DNA from: Xiphydria camelus
Lineage: Eukaryota > Arthropoda > Insecta > Hymenoptera > Xiphydriidae
NCBI GenBank assembly: GCA_963678675.1
Contig: OY783191.1
Span: forward strand, 15,777,096-15,841,095
Length of the DNA: 64,000 nt
Reading direction: 5' to 3'
The notes beneath the pieces were generated by a model that saw only the letters and a list, made by a program, of their open reading frames with translations, did not search any database and had not been told where the DNA came from. The translations under genes and the position numbers were made by a program. Position 1 is the first letter of the stretch. Each line of letters starts with the position of its first letter. Positions 34,465 to 44,954 of this stretch are shown here, one piece after another.

Positions 34465-36089
34465 CCCGGTGTTTTCCTAGGTTGTTGACATAGGACGATA
34501 TGGTTCATAGCAGTTTGTAGACTATAGTATGTACGCTATTAGTCAGAGACGCAAGGACGCCGAGCGATTAGCTCTGCCTATCGTCGGCAGACGTTAATCG
34601 TCGCGACAGAAGTTCCCTAGTGCGTAGGCACCGAGCAGACGAGAAAGTATGGCGGTTGACACATACGTTTGTTTACCAAGTGGAGTTTTTCAGAGTAATT
34701 GTATTGTTTGCAAATAAAATGTGGTTTTCAAAGTTAATAAAATATTTCCATTCGCGAAATGATATCCCGCTCATGAAATAGAAATAATAGATGCTCGGCT
34801 GAGCAAGGGAATAATTTCGAACGTCTCCTGCAAACATGAAGCAGCGGTGAGTTTTCCACAACATGTCATGATATGAAAAGGATTTATTTACATTCATGGT
34901 ATCGTTTGGGATAATTTTATTAACCTTTCACCGTATTCCTCATGTTACAGCTTTTCGTGTCCTCCGGGGGAGTTGGTGCTCATCGTTGCAATTTCAGCAT
35001 TTCACGGCGGATTGGATTATTGCTCGGCTGAGCAAGGCAATAATTTCGAACGTCTCCTGCAAACATGAAGCAGCGGTGAGTTTTCCACAACATGTCATGA
35101 TATGGAAAGGATTTATTTACATTCATGGTATCGTTTGGGATAATTTTATTAACCTTTCACCGTATTCCTCATGTTACAGCTTTTCGTGTCCTCCGGGGAA
35201 GTTGGTGCTCGTTGTTGCAAAACACAAAGTCATTAACCATGGGTCCTGGTTATCGATGCTTGCTGAAGTATTCAATCACGTTGGTTAGCAGATGGTAATG
35301 TGAGTCGTATTGGTAAATAAATACCTGCACTATATACATTCTTTTTCTGTATCAATACTATTTTATGTTTCATTTATTTCTATTTCATGAGCGGGATACC
35401 AATCGTCCTTCGTCTTTGGCACATTTCTCCGTGGAGGCTGATGCACGTCGTCGAACTTTTCCATCATCCATGAAGAATTCATCACTTTCTCTAAGTCTAC
35501 AAATAATTTTTGTACTATTATTACCTTTATAAAGTATAAAGAAATTGAATGACTTCAAAACAATTCCTTTTTGTTATTCCTCTCGATTTATCGTTACACT
35601 TACCCTACTCAAAAATCCTGAGAACTGCCTGGTCACTGTTATTTTTCACGTCGGTTCACTTGTCTCTACAACTCGTTAATTATTTTACATTTGTCCCAAG
35701 ATTTATCATCCTTCCTTCATTACTCTTTTTGACTGTATTTTTACTATTTATTAAAAAGCGCGTTCGAGGGTCGAAATAAACGCGAAGGAAATCGTTTCGC
35801 GAATGGAAATATTTTATTAACTTTGAAAACCACATTTTATTTTCAAAAAATACAATTACTCTGAAAAATTCCACCTTGTAAACAAATTTTTGTATCAACC
35901 GCCATACTTTCTCGTCTGCTCAGTGCCTACGCACTAGGGAACTTCTGTCGCGACGATTGACGTCTGCCGACGATAGGCAGAGCCAATCGCTCGGCGTCCT
36001 TGCGTCTCCGACCAATAGCGTACATACTATAGTCTACAAACTGCTATGCACCATATCGGCCTATGTCAACAACCCAGGAAAACACCCGG
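34465..36089. mobile_element. TA-flanked foldback element with internal tandem duplication
   Basis: TA at 34463-34464 and 36090-36091. Ends CCCGGTGTTTTCCTAGGTTG and complement of CCGGGTGTTTTCCTGGGTTG. The arms pair over about 320 bp (34465-34785 with the outer parts of 35380-36089). Inside, about 190 bp is present twice in tandem (34789-34975 and 35026-35210). A solo arm is at 20294-20480. No transposase recognised. Confidence 0.75.
34789..35210 (+). repeat. Tandem duplication, two ~190-bp copies
   Basis: GCTCGGCTGAGCAAGG, GAACGTCTCCTGCAAACATG and CAGCTTTTCGTGTCCTCCGG occur in both copies with few differences. An AG after a pyrimidine run before CTTTTCGTG could be a splice acceptor, so each may contain a short exon; the product is unknown. 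Confidence 0.7.
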
Positions 36090-36091
36090 TA

Positions 36092-36610
36092 TGTGAAGCC
36101 CAGCCAAATCCACCGGGACCAAATTCCCATAACGTTTGTGCGGGTTCCTCTTTAATTGTGTAATTACTTTTATAATGCGAGTTTTGAATACAGTCAAATT
36201 TGAATCAACGATCTGGGAAGCGTCCTTACCTGCGTTGGTCCCATGGGACCAACCCGGCAGTCAACGTACTAACACTGCCATGTGACCCTACTTACACTAG
36301 TTTCACTCTTAGCCGCCAGAGCGCGTAACCTAGGATCAAGTTTCCCAATAGTTCATTGCCAATCTCATTAGCTTGAGTCACCATTTCTCAATCCATTGCA
36401 AAGAACTGTGCGTCACTAGACATATTGCAAAACACATTGCTTCTTTCGATTTTTGTATCTCAATAAACAAGTATTGATTTTTAGTTATACACAAGTCTTC
36501 AGATTTATTTCTATTCAATAAGCGCGTTTGGCAGATCACTCCATTACAGGGCTCAACCATGAGCACTGACGGGACTCGAATTAGCGTAGATCGCCATAGT
36601 TCGTTAAAGA
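36092..36610. other. No gene recognised
   Basis: Unique-looking sequence between a foldback and an R1 copy; the minus-strand frame at 36378-36632 shows no family pattern. Confidence 0.35.
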
Positions 36611-36614
36611 CTTT

Positions 36615-36915
36615 TTTGTCACTCAGTGTCAAAAACCTCGGTTTTTCGATCGTCCTCGACGCTTGTGAAATCGTATTTCACACACTGAAGCTGCTCAGTG
36701 TGTAAACAACCTGCGCAGTGCGTGAACAGTTTTTTCTTCACTGGCGCCCACGCTCCAGCCTCGGTTTTGACACTGGTGACAAAAAGTCAAATTCGATATT
36801 CGTTTGTTTCGCGCCGTTTTTAACTCGTGTGATAGCCGCACTCGCTTCGCTCGTGCGGCAAACTTCGCGCTCGTTAAAGACATGCGCTTCACGCACTCGT
36901 ATCGAAAATAACTAT
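36615..36915 (-). repeat. Repeat 'R1' copy 4
   Basis: From TTTTTTGTCACTCAGTGTC to CACTCGTATCGAAAATAACT, matching 15990-16310 in the opposite direction over its full length. This is the cleanest copy. Confidence 0.75.
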
Positions 36916-36919
36916 TTAA

Positions 36920-37617
36920 AACTTAATCCGAACCTACAATCAAAATATGGAAACCGTTTCAAGATTTCGAGATAAACGTTGTTAAGAAACCTCTAAATTG
37001 AGATTTTGAACGATTTGTATTTTATTTTTCTTAATAATGTGAGTTGCGAGAATGGCACGAAAAATATATGTGAAATTAGCAATCCGAGATTCATATAATC
37101 CATCTAGTTTCATTCCTAATGATAAAAAAGGTCTACCTTTGTAGACTAATGTAATAGTTATTCTAAATTTGTATTGCGTTTTCCTTGGGGCAATGTTTTT
37201 CAGAGCAATTTAAATAATAACTCGAATACATTTTATTTGATTGTGATGAAATTTAGCACACATATACTAGGTATCAATATAAACGCCGTTGAGATAAGTC
37301 CGACTAACTCAAATCGGCAAAGATCTTTAGAGATAGCCCATACGGACTCGTCTTGGCACCATCCTGTAACGTCAGCTAATACAGGAACGCCCGGGCTCTG
37401 TAATCCTGTTCCTTGGCTGGCATGACAATTCTCGGATGAGCCCGAGCGATCCGCTGGATGGCACAAGGTGGTGCTCGAGCGATCCGCTGGCTAGGGTCAA
37501 GGTGGCATCCGAACGAGTCGCTATTGGATGGCGTCAAAGAATCGTGTTCAAGCGAGCCGCTCTTAGTTGCCGCTAATCATCGCCAATTTCAGTTAACCGC
37601 GCCTATTTCAGCGGCGC
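36920..37617. other. No gene recognised
   Basis: AT-rich to 37350, then a stretch with the motif GAGCGATCCGCTGG twice (37443 and 37477) before the TTAA MITE. Confidence 0.35.
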
Positions 37618-37621
37618 TTAA

Positions 37622-37752
37622 CCCTTATATTATACAAGTTGGGTCTCACAGACCCATAAGTTATATTTGCGAACTATGAAAAATACCGATTTACTTGGAA
37701 TGTACTGTTAAAATGTGTCAAAAAAAAGGGTGAAATATGTGTGATAAAAGGG
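37622..37752. mobile_element. Short piggyBac-like MITE, 131 bp
   Basis: TTAA at 37618-37621 and 37753-37756. Ends CCCTTATATTATAC and AAAAGGG. The palindrome GGGTCTCACAGACCC at 37641-37655 is identical to the one in 13102-13646 although the rest differs. Confidence 0.8.
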
Positions 37753-38449
37753 TTAATTGATAGAGCAACTAAATTATCTGATCCTATACATCATGAGCAA
37801 AATGTTAGGATTATCAAAGAAATTCTAAAATTTAATGATTACCCGCTTGATTTCATAGACAAGATTTTGAAATAAAGAATTAATGAAATTTACAATAGTT
37901 TATCCACTATGTGTAATGAAAATAGGGCCAATGAAAGCATCATTGTTTTACCATATGTGAGGGGACTTACAAGGAAACCGTCCGAGGCCGCCGCTTCCAA
38001 TCTTGATGAAACTTCGTAAATTTAAAGTTTATCGAAAAATAAGAGACCCCTATTTTTTTATAGCTGCCCGATTTTAGTTTAAGGGGGTGAAACGGACCCC
38101 TGAACGTTCACCCCCTTCGAACTATCTCCGAAATGAAGCGAGATAGATGAAAACTTTCAATGTACGTTTTGTTTGTTTTTTTTGTGTAATAAAATGCCCT
38201 AAACAGATTAAAAAACGCATTATTTAAAAAAAAATTTTTATCTAATTTTTCGAAATTTCGGTTTGGTCATATGGACAAAAATGTAGGAAATTTTATTACA
38301 AATTCAACCATGTATGACAAAATATATTTTCCTCCTGCAGTTTTGCAAATTTCTAACTTTTATGTCTGAGCGGGCTACCAATGGCAGTGACGGAATAGGT
38401 CGCGGGGGTTATTACTTCTATGTATTTTAATACCACTTTTCTCTTTCAT

Positions 38450-39939
38450 TTAATAATGAAAGAAATTCATTTCATTATGACAATAATGGTATTCCGTGAA
38501 AAAATGTTTTATACAAAGTTGTTTTTTACACCAAGCACACGTAATAACGGCAATATCGCCACATATGTGGCGTCGTGGTTCCGAGTCCTGTGCATAACAA
38601 AATTCTACAAGATGTTCAAATTCAGGAGGTCTCGTGTCTACATATCCACTCTTGAACCACGAATATTTAATAAAGTTAGTAAACCGTGGCGAAGAAAACT
38701 GATTATGAGTAAGGGATTGAAGTTTTAGAATATTATCTCTCGAATGAAGATTAATATCGTAATTGAAAAGAGTTACAATATCTGAAAATCTCCTTACAAA
38801 ATTCTTCCACATTCGAAAGCCGTATACGTCTAGCGGTTGAATTAGTCCGGTGGTGCCTTCTGGAATTGTCATTAATATTATTGCCTTGTTTTCTGGTGTA
38901 GCTTCTCGAACACTTCGCTCACATTGTCCAATCCAAGAGTCCAGCAGTAAGACGCTTGTAGGTCCAGTGTTAGGGAAGTAAACTTCTTGCAGCCATGTTT
39001 TCATGAGATCGGTTGTAAGTTTTCCAGATTTGGAAGCCATGAAGTATACATTTGGCGGCCTAAACACGGTTTGTTGCACTCGTTCTCCCAATTGCCCACT
39101 AGCCTCTTTTAATACCACATAAAGAGGCGACAGTAGTTTTCCATCAGCAGATATGGTGGGTTGTATAGCATAGCTATGGGTTGTAGAAGATATTGATTGT
39201 ACCACAGCTTCAATTTTTTTTGCCCCGATGTAGCCAAAGTTCGGACAGAATGTATTTCTAAATTAAATCCACTCTGATCAGAGTTAAATACATTTTTTGG
39301 TCCATATTGTGTAATGAGTGGTTTCACTTGTTTTACGAAGGTTTGGCTTCGTAGTTTCAAACTTTCCTCACCCTGAACGTTTTTTCTCGTTACAAACTTT
39401 GTGATCTTTCGAGGAACAATTCTATATGCTTTCTTGAATGACCTCAACCACTTTTCACTTGCTTTAAAGTTTGGAAGAATCTCTACTTCTTTTGCTTGTA
39501 AAGCCCATCGTTGAAGGTCTACATCATGTACTATTATTTTCGATCTACTAGCTTCTACAAATTTATCAAAAGTATATTGCGCAATGCGTATTAATTTATC
39601 ATTTTGAGTACCCCCCTGTCCTACTTGTGCAACCCATCTTCGTAATTGTCTATGAGATTTGACTTTTCTAAACTGATGTTGAACTGCTGCTACGGTTCGA
39701 CGTCTTTTCTTTCCACTGTTCCACAAATCTACGGCACTTTGTTTATATTCAAAGCTGACCGCTTCTTCATCGTGTGTACAGGGAAATGGTTCTGCAGGTA
39801 TACAGGTTTCTACGTGAGGAACATGCTCGACATCCGATTCCAGCCAGTCAGTATTAACAGCGTGCATTTCACTATCCTCGATTGAATCTTCCAATTCTAA
39901 TTTATTTTCATGTTCGACTCGAAATGATGAATCCTCCAT
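38450..39939 (-). pseudogene. DDE_1 (pogo/Tigger-like) transposase, one frameshift
   Basis: The N-terminal part (39939 down) has a helix-turn-helix region (AVDLWNSGKKRRRTVAAVQHQ) and a CENP-B-like block (LQRWALQAKE..FKASEKWLRSFKK). The catalytic acids are NSDQSGFN, LLLDSW and IQPLDVYGF. The C-terminus has an unusual metal-binding tail: ICGDIAVITCAWCKKQLC, then HFFTEYHYC. The frame changes at a run of A residues on the coding strand (about 39200-39210), a one-base difference. Everything else is open, so the gene is nearly intact. A TATATAAAG on the minus strand near 40146-40155 is a plausible promoter ~210 bp upstream. Confidence 0.8.
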
Positions 39940-40145
39940 GTGCTACGTATAATAATATTTTGTAATAAATCTTTCAATTGCACTTCTGCACTATTCACTG
40001 GAGTTTCTCTTCCATCTGGTACATTAAAAACGGCCACCAATAAAGTTAACACATTGACCGGATTTATAATGGCCATAATAATAATATGAACGGCTGTGCA
40101 CAATAGAAACTAAATATTCAGACTAAAAAGCTTCCTCATTCGCTT

Positions 40146-40155
40146 CTTTATATAT
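40146..40155 (-). promoter_or_regulatory. Candidate TATA box of the DDE_1 transposase gene
   Basis: TATATAAAG on the minus strand, upstream of ATG 39939. It faces away from the TATA box at 40356, making a divergent promoter region of ~200 bp. Confidence 0.4.
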
Positions 40156-40355
40156 AATGAAGTCGCCTCACAAGAACGAAACAGACTGGAGTGGGTGGGA
40201 GGTCCGACTTCCCAAAAAGGGGCCATCATCCTCGGAGTCCGCGTACGAAACTCGAGATCGCGTACAAAAATATTTTCGCACGGGCACAGGGCCAACTAAC
40301 GATAAAAATTGACCAGATAACTGATTGTGAATCACCTCTTTCTCATCATCGGGGC

Positions 40356-40364
40356 TATATAAGG
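40356..40364 (+). promoter_or_regulatory. Candidate TATA box of the small accessory gene
   Basis: CTATATAAGG, about 100 bp before ATG 40462, in a GC-richer context; fits a polymerase II core promoter. Confidence 0.45.
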
Positions 40365-40461
40365 CATCCCGACAAATACCGCGTCAATATGTCCGAGATA
40401 TATATACAGGGGCGAAAAGCAAAGAGCTTAGGTTTCATTGTCTGCGTCCATCATTTCAGTG

Positions 40462-40656
40462 ATGGCTTCATATGAGTTACCGACTTTTGAGAAGATCGTG
40501 GAGGATCTTGAAAGCGGGCGCATCCCATTGCCGTCTCCCAAGAAACCGCTGGAACTGATATTCCGCACGTCAGGTCTATCCATGGCCGAAGTGGAAAGAG
40601 AGCTGCAAGAATGTGAGGAGTACTGGAGCAAAACAGTATGCGAAGAAGAAAATTAA
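40462..40656 (+). CDS. Small acidic protein of a DDE_1 transposon (64 aa, unknown)
   Basis: Starts MASYELPTFEKIVEDLESG and ends with TAA at 40654-40656. It is preceded by a TATA box at 40356 and followed by AATAAA at 40672-40677. It has a proline-rich turn (IPLPSPKKPLE) and a C-terminal helix rich in Glu (MAEVERELQECEEYW). There is no signal peptide or membrane segment. It is divergent from the transposase of the same element. I do not recognise it. It might be an accessory transposition factor, a repressor, or a captured host exon. The ATG was chosen because it follows the TATA box; an upstream in-frame ATG at 40438 is less likely. Confidence 0.5.
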   Translation: MASYELPTFEKIVEDLESGRIPLPSPKKPLELIFRTSGLSMAEVERELQECEEYWSKTVCEEEN

Positions 40657-40671
40657 AGAAAAAAATGATTC

Positions 40672-40677
40672 CAATAA
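40672..40677 (+). terminator. Polyadenylation signal after the small gene
   Basis: AATAAA 16 bp after the TAA of the 64-codon frame. Confidence 0.4.
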
Positions 40678-40831
40678 AAAACCTGTGAGTGAATAATTAA
40701 TTACTTACACACAAACGGAAAATAATATAAATAAATTAATGGTCGGATTTATTAATAAGATTTCTGAACAATTTTTGTCCATTTTATTTTAATACTATTC
40801 GGTTGATTATATTTGCAGAGAGAATGATACC

Positions 40832-41032
40832 GTGGCTTCCAAATCTGGGAAACTTACAACCCAGGATCTCCCAGGCTTATGGGATCTCATGAAAACACGG
40901 CTGCAAGACTCGGAACCACAATGCCACATATGTGGCAATATTGCCGTTATTACGTGTGCTTGGTGTAAGAAACAACTTTGTATGAAACATTTTTTCACGG
41001 AATACCATTATTGTCATAATTATGAGCCATAG
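40832..41032 (+). pseudogene. Rearranged piece of the DDE_1 transposase in the right arm
   Basis: The frame begins MASKSGKLTT (the middle of the catalytic domain) and then jumps to DSEPQCHICGNIAVITCAWC and HFFTEYHYC (the metal-binding tail). An internal deletion of about 150 codons is thus fused in frame in the inverted arm, mirroring 38450-38600. Confidence 0.7.
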
Positions 41033-42182
41033 AAAGTTGAACTTTATTAAATGAAAGAGAGAAAAGTGGTATTAAAATACATAGAAGTAATAACCTTCGA
41101 CCTATCCCGTCACTGCCATTGGTAGCCCGCTCAGACATAAAAGTTAGAAATGTGCAAAACTGCAGGAGGGAAATATATTTTATCATACACGCGCGGTTGA
41201 ATTTGTAATAAAATTTCCTACATTTCTGTCCATATGACCAAACCGAAATTTCGAAAAATTACATAAAAAAAATTTTTCTTGAAAAATAATGCGTTTTTTC
41301 AAAATCTGTTTAGGGCATTTTATTACACTAAAAAAACCAAACAAAACGTACATTGAAAGTTTTCATCTATCTCGCTTCGTTTCGGAGATAGCTCGAAGGG
41401 GGTGAAAGTTCAGGGGTCCATTTCACCCCCTTAAACTAAAATCGGGCAGCTATAAAAAATAGGGGTCTCTTATTTTTCGATAAACTTTAAATTTACGAAG
41501 TTTCATCAAGATCGGAAGCGGCGGCCTCGGACGGTTTCCTTGTTAGTGAAAAGTTGAAAGCTGTCTTTAAAAAGTACCTATAACATAAAAACTGTTTTCA
41601 AAATTCAAAACACTTTCAAAGTTTTTTAATTCAGGAAAGGATAAGTTAAAGATAGATTTGAATAGCAATGTTGTTTACGAGATCAATTGTAAAGATTGTG
41701 GTAAAAAGTATATCGGTGAAACTAGCAGATGCCTTTAAAAAACGCTTATATGAACATCAGTATAGGGTTAAAATGGGCAAAGGAAGCACTGGTCTTTCTA
41801 AGCATGCAATTGGCAATAAACATGTTTTTGAGTTTGATAATCCTAAAATTTTGTCACGAGAAAAACATTGGGCAAAGAGAAAGATATTAGAAAGTTTTTA
41901 TATTAACAAAATTAGACAATATAAATAATGAAACTGATAGTGTTGAACTTCATCAAATTTATCAATCAATAATATAAAAATTTAAATTTAAATGTAACAA
42001 TAATATTGATTATAGAGATTGTTTATGGGTTATTAACAATGCTTTCGAATGTGACATTATTAAGATGACAGTGTTATTAGTAAATATTATTAGGGGGTTG
42101 AGAAGAAGAAAATAATATAAGTAGGGAAGGGAGGGGATAACGGTTGTTAGAGATATAAATAGAGAATCCAAGCATCTGTGGG

Positions 42183-42238
42183 TCATTACGTCTCTGAAGA
42201 GGGTTCGAAGAGGAACCGAAACGTCAGACGTGAAGTGA
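42183..42238 (+). ncRNA. Hammerhead ribozyme motif of the Penelope-like element
   Basis: Core CTGAAGA at 42194-42200. Helix II GGTTC-GAAGAG-GAACC at 42202-42217 (within GGGTTCGAAGAGGAACC). Then GAAAC at 42218-42222 and GTC at 42223-42225, the predicted cleavage site. Helix I pairs TCATTACGTCT (42183-42193) with AGACGTGAAGTGA (42226-42238). Helix III would be the minimal self-complementary ACGT, as in Penelope-like elements, which are known to carry dimer-forming hammerheads. It lies ~250 bp after the GIY-YIG frame. Confidence 0.75.
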
Positions 42239-42379
42239 CTGTTGTTAAAAGTTGTTTGGCCTCATAATTACCTAGTTAAGTTAAATTAATTTTAAACTAC
42301 TACAGGCAACATAAGTATTACCTTAAGAAAATGTGTCCAAATTGTAAATAACTTACATTTGAATTGTTAATTATATTAA

Positions 42380-42679
42380 CCCTTTCGCTCACGGTGTCCA
42401 CAAATGTGGACATGTAGATTAATGTATATATAAGGTCATAAATTAGAATTTTTACCGTTTGTTCACAAGAAGTACATTCGTAGACATTGTAACGAACGTA
42501 TAAGACATATATAGCCATAAAAATTAAAAATTAAATTTATAAATAAACCAAAAAAAATTAAATTTATGAAAAAAAAAAATTTTTTTTTATCAGAAAAATT
42601 AAAATTTAAAGCATCGAACAGCTGGAATATACATTATCAATTGTATAGCTGTAAAAATAAAAATTCGTGAGTGAAAGGA
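42380..42679. mobile_element. piggyBac-like MITE, 300 bp
   Basis: TTAA at 42376-42379 and 42680-42683. Ends CCCTTTCGCTCAC and complement TCCTTTCACTCAC. Subterminal palindrome GTCCACAAATGTGGAC at 42396-42411. Confidence 0.78.
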
Positions 42680-42762
42680 TTAAAATAATATATATATTCA
42701 TGTCCCTTCTAAAAATAAATATTATAATACATAACGTGTGTTTTATGGATAAAACAAGGTGT

Positions 42763-42825
42763 GGGTCTGAGAGACCCACTTGTAATAGAGCTACGTGAAA
42801 GATATTTAGTTGCAGCAGCTAAGGG
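42763..42825. mobile_element. Solo right end of another TTAA element
   Basis: Palindrome GGGTCTGAGAGACCC at 42763-42777, then AAGGG directly before TTAA 42826-42829. No matching left end is visible. Confidence 0.5.
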
Positions 42826-43089
42826 TTAAATTGATTCCCAGTATACTTTCTTAATTGTATTGATTTCAGCATGATACAGAAAAATGTTCAAATTATGAAA
42901 TTTGTTTCGAAATGTGACCAGTGAAATTTTGTTTTTCAATATTAGTATTTCGTGGATTTACGCATGAAGTTTCACTTCTGTTAGGTGTACCCTGTACAGG
43001 TTTTTTTTTTGAGGTTACCAACGAAGTTTTATATTTGTTGTGTGTACTCTTTACAATGTGATTTCATGCGGTAATCCCCCAGTATCAAT

Positions 43090-43932
43090 TACCGACATCT
43101 TATGTAGTTTTTGATGCACAAACGCCTCGCGGTAGTTACCCACACCAACCATGAACCATTGTGTCCACAGATACTGGTACGTTAATGACCTGTCCGTAAA
43201 TTCCATATTGACCATGTTACATGTCTCAATCGACGAATCTGCATAAAGGGGGTTCGTGGAAATATAAGTCGCTCTGATACCAAATCTAGTGGAGGTAAAT
43301 GGTCGGGTATCGATGGATATTTGAAACCGTTGTAAGTGGCCATTGCAGGGATAGTATTCTTTTTGAGTGTTTGACGACAGGTGTAGCAGATTTGAATGAT
43401 TTTCCCATCAATCCGAGGGAGAATTACGTTCAAAATATCCTCTTGTTCACGAACGGAAATTTTTAAAGCGTCTTGAAACCATAACCTATCACAAATAGAG
43501 CACGTATGACCGAAATAATTATTTATAACCTTTTTATTAAATTCCCTATGAGCGATTTTATTTCGGTTATAATGACTATATGGCAAGTCCTAACATAAAT
43601 TATGTTCACGTGGTCCTGGTTCATTGCGTCGTAAATTGGATGGTTCTGGCTCGTCGCGGTGATCATTGTCAACAAAAGCGGATTGAACCGAAGATGAATT
43701 GTTAGGAGCTAAAATGTCATTTTCATTTTGCACATTATGATTTTCAGGTTCAATTGTTAATAACTGATCATCGGAAATTTGAGATTCACTGTGTTTCTCA
43801 GTTATTTTCGTAACTTACTCTCCCTCGTGCGTTGGGCCCCAGACTTTTTCACTTTTTTTACACTACTGTCATCCTTTTTACGTTGTCTCTCACGATATTC
43901 CTTACATTTCTGCGCATTTGATTTCGCCATTA
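43090..43932 (-). pseudogene. Helitron-type protein, N-terminus with DUF6570-like domain
   Basis: A basic N-terminus at 43932 (MAKSNAQK..YRERQRKK) precedes an acidic linker and, after a stop near 43592, a domain with HTCSICDRLWFQDAL, CYTCRQTLKKNTIPAMA, NGFKYPSIPDHL and FMQIRRLRH. This order is typical of the domain preceding the Helitron helicase-like region in arthropods. After 43182 the homology continues in other frames (VMV-GW-like, to about 43090) and is then lost. No Rep or helicase motifs and no Helitron 3' hairpin are seen, so this is a 5' fragment. Confidence 0.65.
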
Positions 43933-44459
43933 TAAATTAATTGAATTAAATGTCACTCAAAAATAGCACAAAACAAAACAAATGAATATCACTTACAGCA
44001 CGCACACGAATGAAATCGCCATACTGGTCCCCAGTCAGCTGTAGGTATACGCAAGCGCCAAATTTATTCGGGGGGCCAGTGAGGTCACCTAACTTACTAG
44101 GCTAACGTTCGCCGGTAATGGTAACCGCGATTTTACCGATCCTACATTCCTCCCTTCCCTCTCCAAACGCTCGACCCATGAGGCACAGTGATGCTCATGG
44201 TGTCGGATTTTTGTCACATACCTGACTCCGGCAGAAGTTTCACTTCAAAAGCGTTAGGAAAGCATGTGAATCGATCTGTTCTGTTCTTGAGGACAACATT
44301 GTATCTAAGAGATAAGACGGTGACTGATGTTAGTGACTGTGAACGTACCGGGGCTCCTGTAAAAGTGGACAACCAGGAACTGCAAACATTGGTGGATGAA
44401 CACTCTTACCAAACGGAAAAAAAAACTTTCAGAACAGCTAGGAGTAACTCAATAAACTA

Positions 44460-44834
44460 CCGTATGTATCATGCCAAATTAAACAAGCAGATATACCGAC
44501 ACTGCCGAAACTTTACCGACGGTCAAGAATTTTATAGTTAGAGTTGGCTTGAGAAGAGTGCGCTGTGTGTGCTGCGTGAGAGCGAAAAGTGTCAAACGTC
44601 TGATTTCCCGATAGCTGTCAATTCGGAAAATCGAAGTATTGAATAATAGACGAAACACTTCGATCTCTTGAATTAACAGCTATCAGGAAATCAGACGTTT
44701 GACACTTTTCGCTCTCACGCAGCACACACAGCGCACTCTTCTCAAGCCAACTCTAACTATAAAATTCTTGACCGTCGGTAAAGTTTCGGCAATGTCGGTA
44801 TATCTGCTTGTTTAATTTGGCATGATACATACGG
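44460..44834. mobile_element. 375-bp hairpin MITE in mariner
   Basis: TA at 44458-44459 and 44835-44836. Ends CCGTATGTATCATGCC and complement. Arms of ~180 bp mirror each other around 44647. Excision restores mariner codons around TISYRF. Confidence 0.9.
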
Positions 44835-44954
44835 TATTTCCTATCGCTTTAAAGCAATGGGAAAGATTCGAAAAGGAACAAAGTGGGTGGCACACTCTTT
44901 GACTCAAACAAAGAAACATAGTCATCTTGACATATGTTTGAATCTTTACACCTA

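Larger units (their letters stand above)
37970..41542. mobile_element. DDE_1 transposon with divergent small gene, 3573 bp
   Basis: Flanked by TTA at 37967-37969 and 41543-41545. Ends CAAGGAAACCGTCCGAGGCC and its exact complement; inverted arms of about 630 bp (37970-38590 and 40905-41542). Contents: a minus-strand transposase (38450-39939) and a plus-strand 64-codon gene (40462-40656) transcribed away from it. A rearranged transposase fragment lies in the right arm (40832-41032). The Penelope frame is restored on excision, so the boundaries are firm. A 3-bp TTA duplication is unusual for a DDE_1 enzyme, whose relatives duplicate TA. Confidence 0.82.
37757..41990 (+). pseudogene. Penelope-like element: RT thumb/linker and GIY-YIG endonuclease
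   Basis: 37757-37966 encodes LIDRATKLSDPIHHEQN..FNDYPLDFI and LPYVRGL, the end of a Penelope reverse transcriptase. After the DDE_1 element (37970-41542) the frame resumes with SEKLKAVFKKYL, then INCKDCGKKYIGETSR, KKRLYEHQ..SVISKH-like and FDNPKIL, the GIY-YIG nuclease (about 41650-41925). Removing the inserted element with one TTA restores GLSEK exactly. An in-frame TAA at about 37875 and frame changes near 41580-41740 show it is dead. The N-terminal RT is not in the window. Confidence 0.8.

Noticed and set aside
34896..35288. 130-residue plus-strand frame in the tandem duplication
   Set aside because: The frame is made of the two repeat copies in series, is not recognisable, and its repeated SCPPG block is probably an exon copy at best.
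39897..40103. Upstream 68-residue minus-strand frame as a first exon of the DDE_1 transposase
   Set aside because: Overlaps the transposase start in another frame; ATG 39939 already gives a normal N-terminus and no splice donor is evident.
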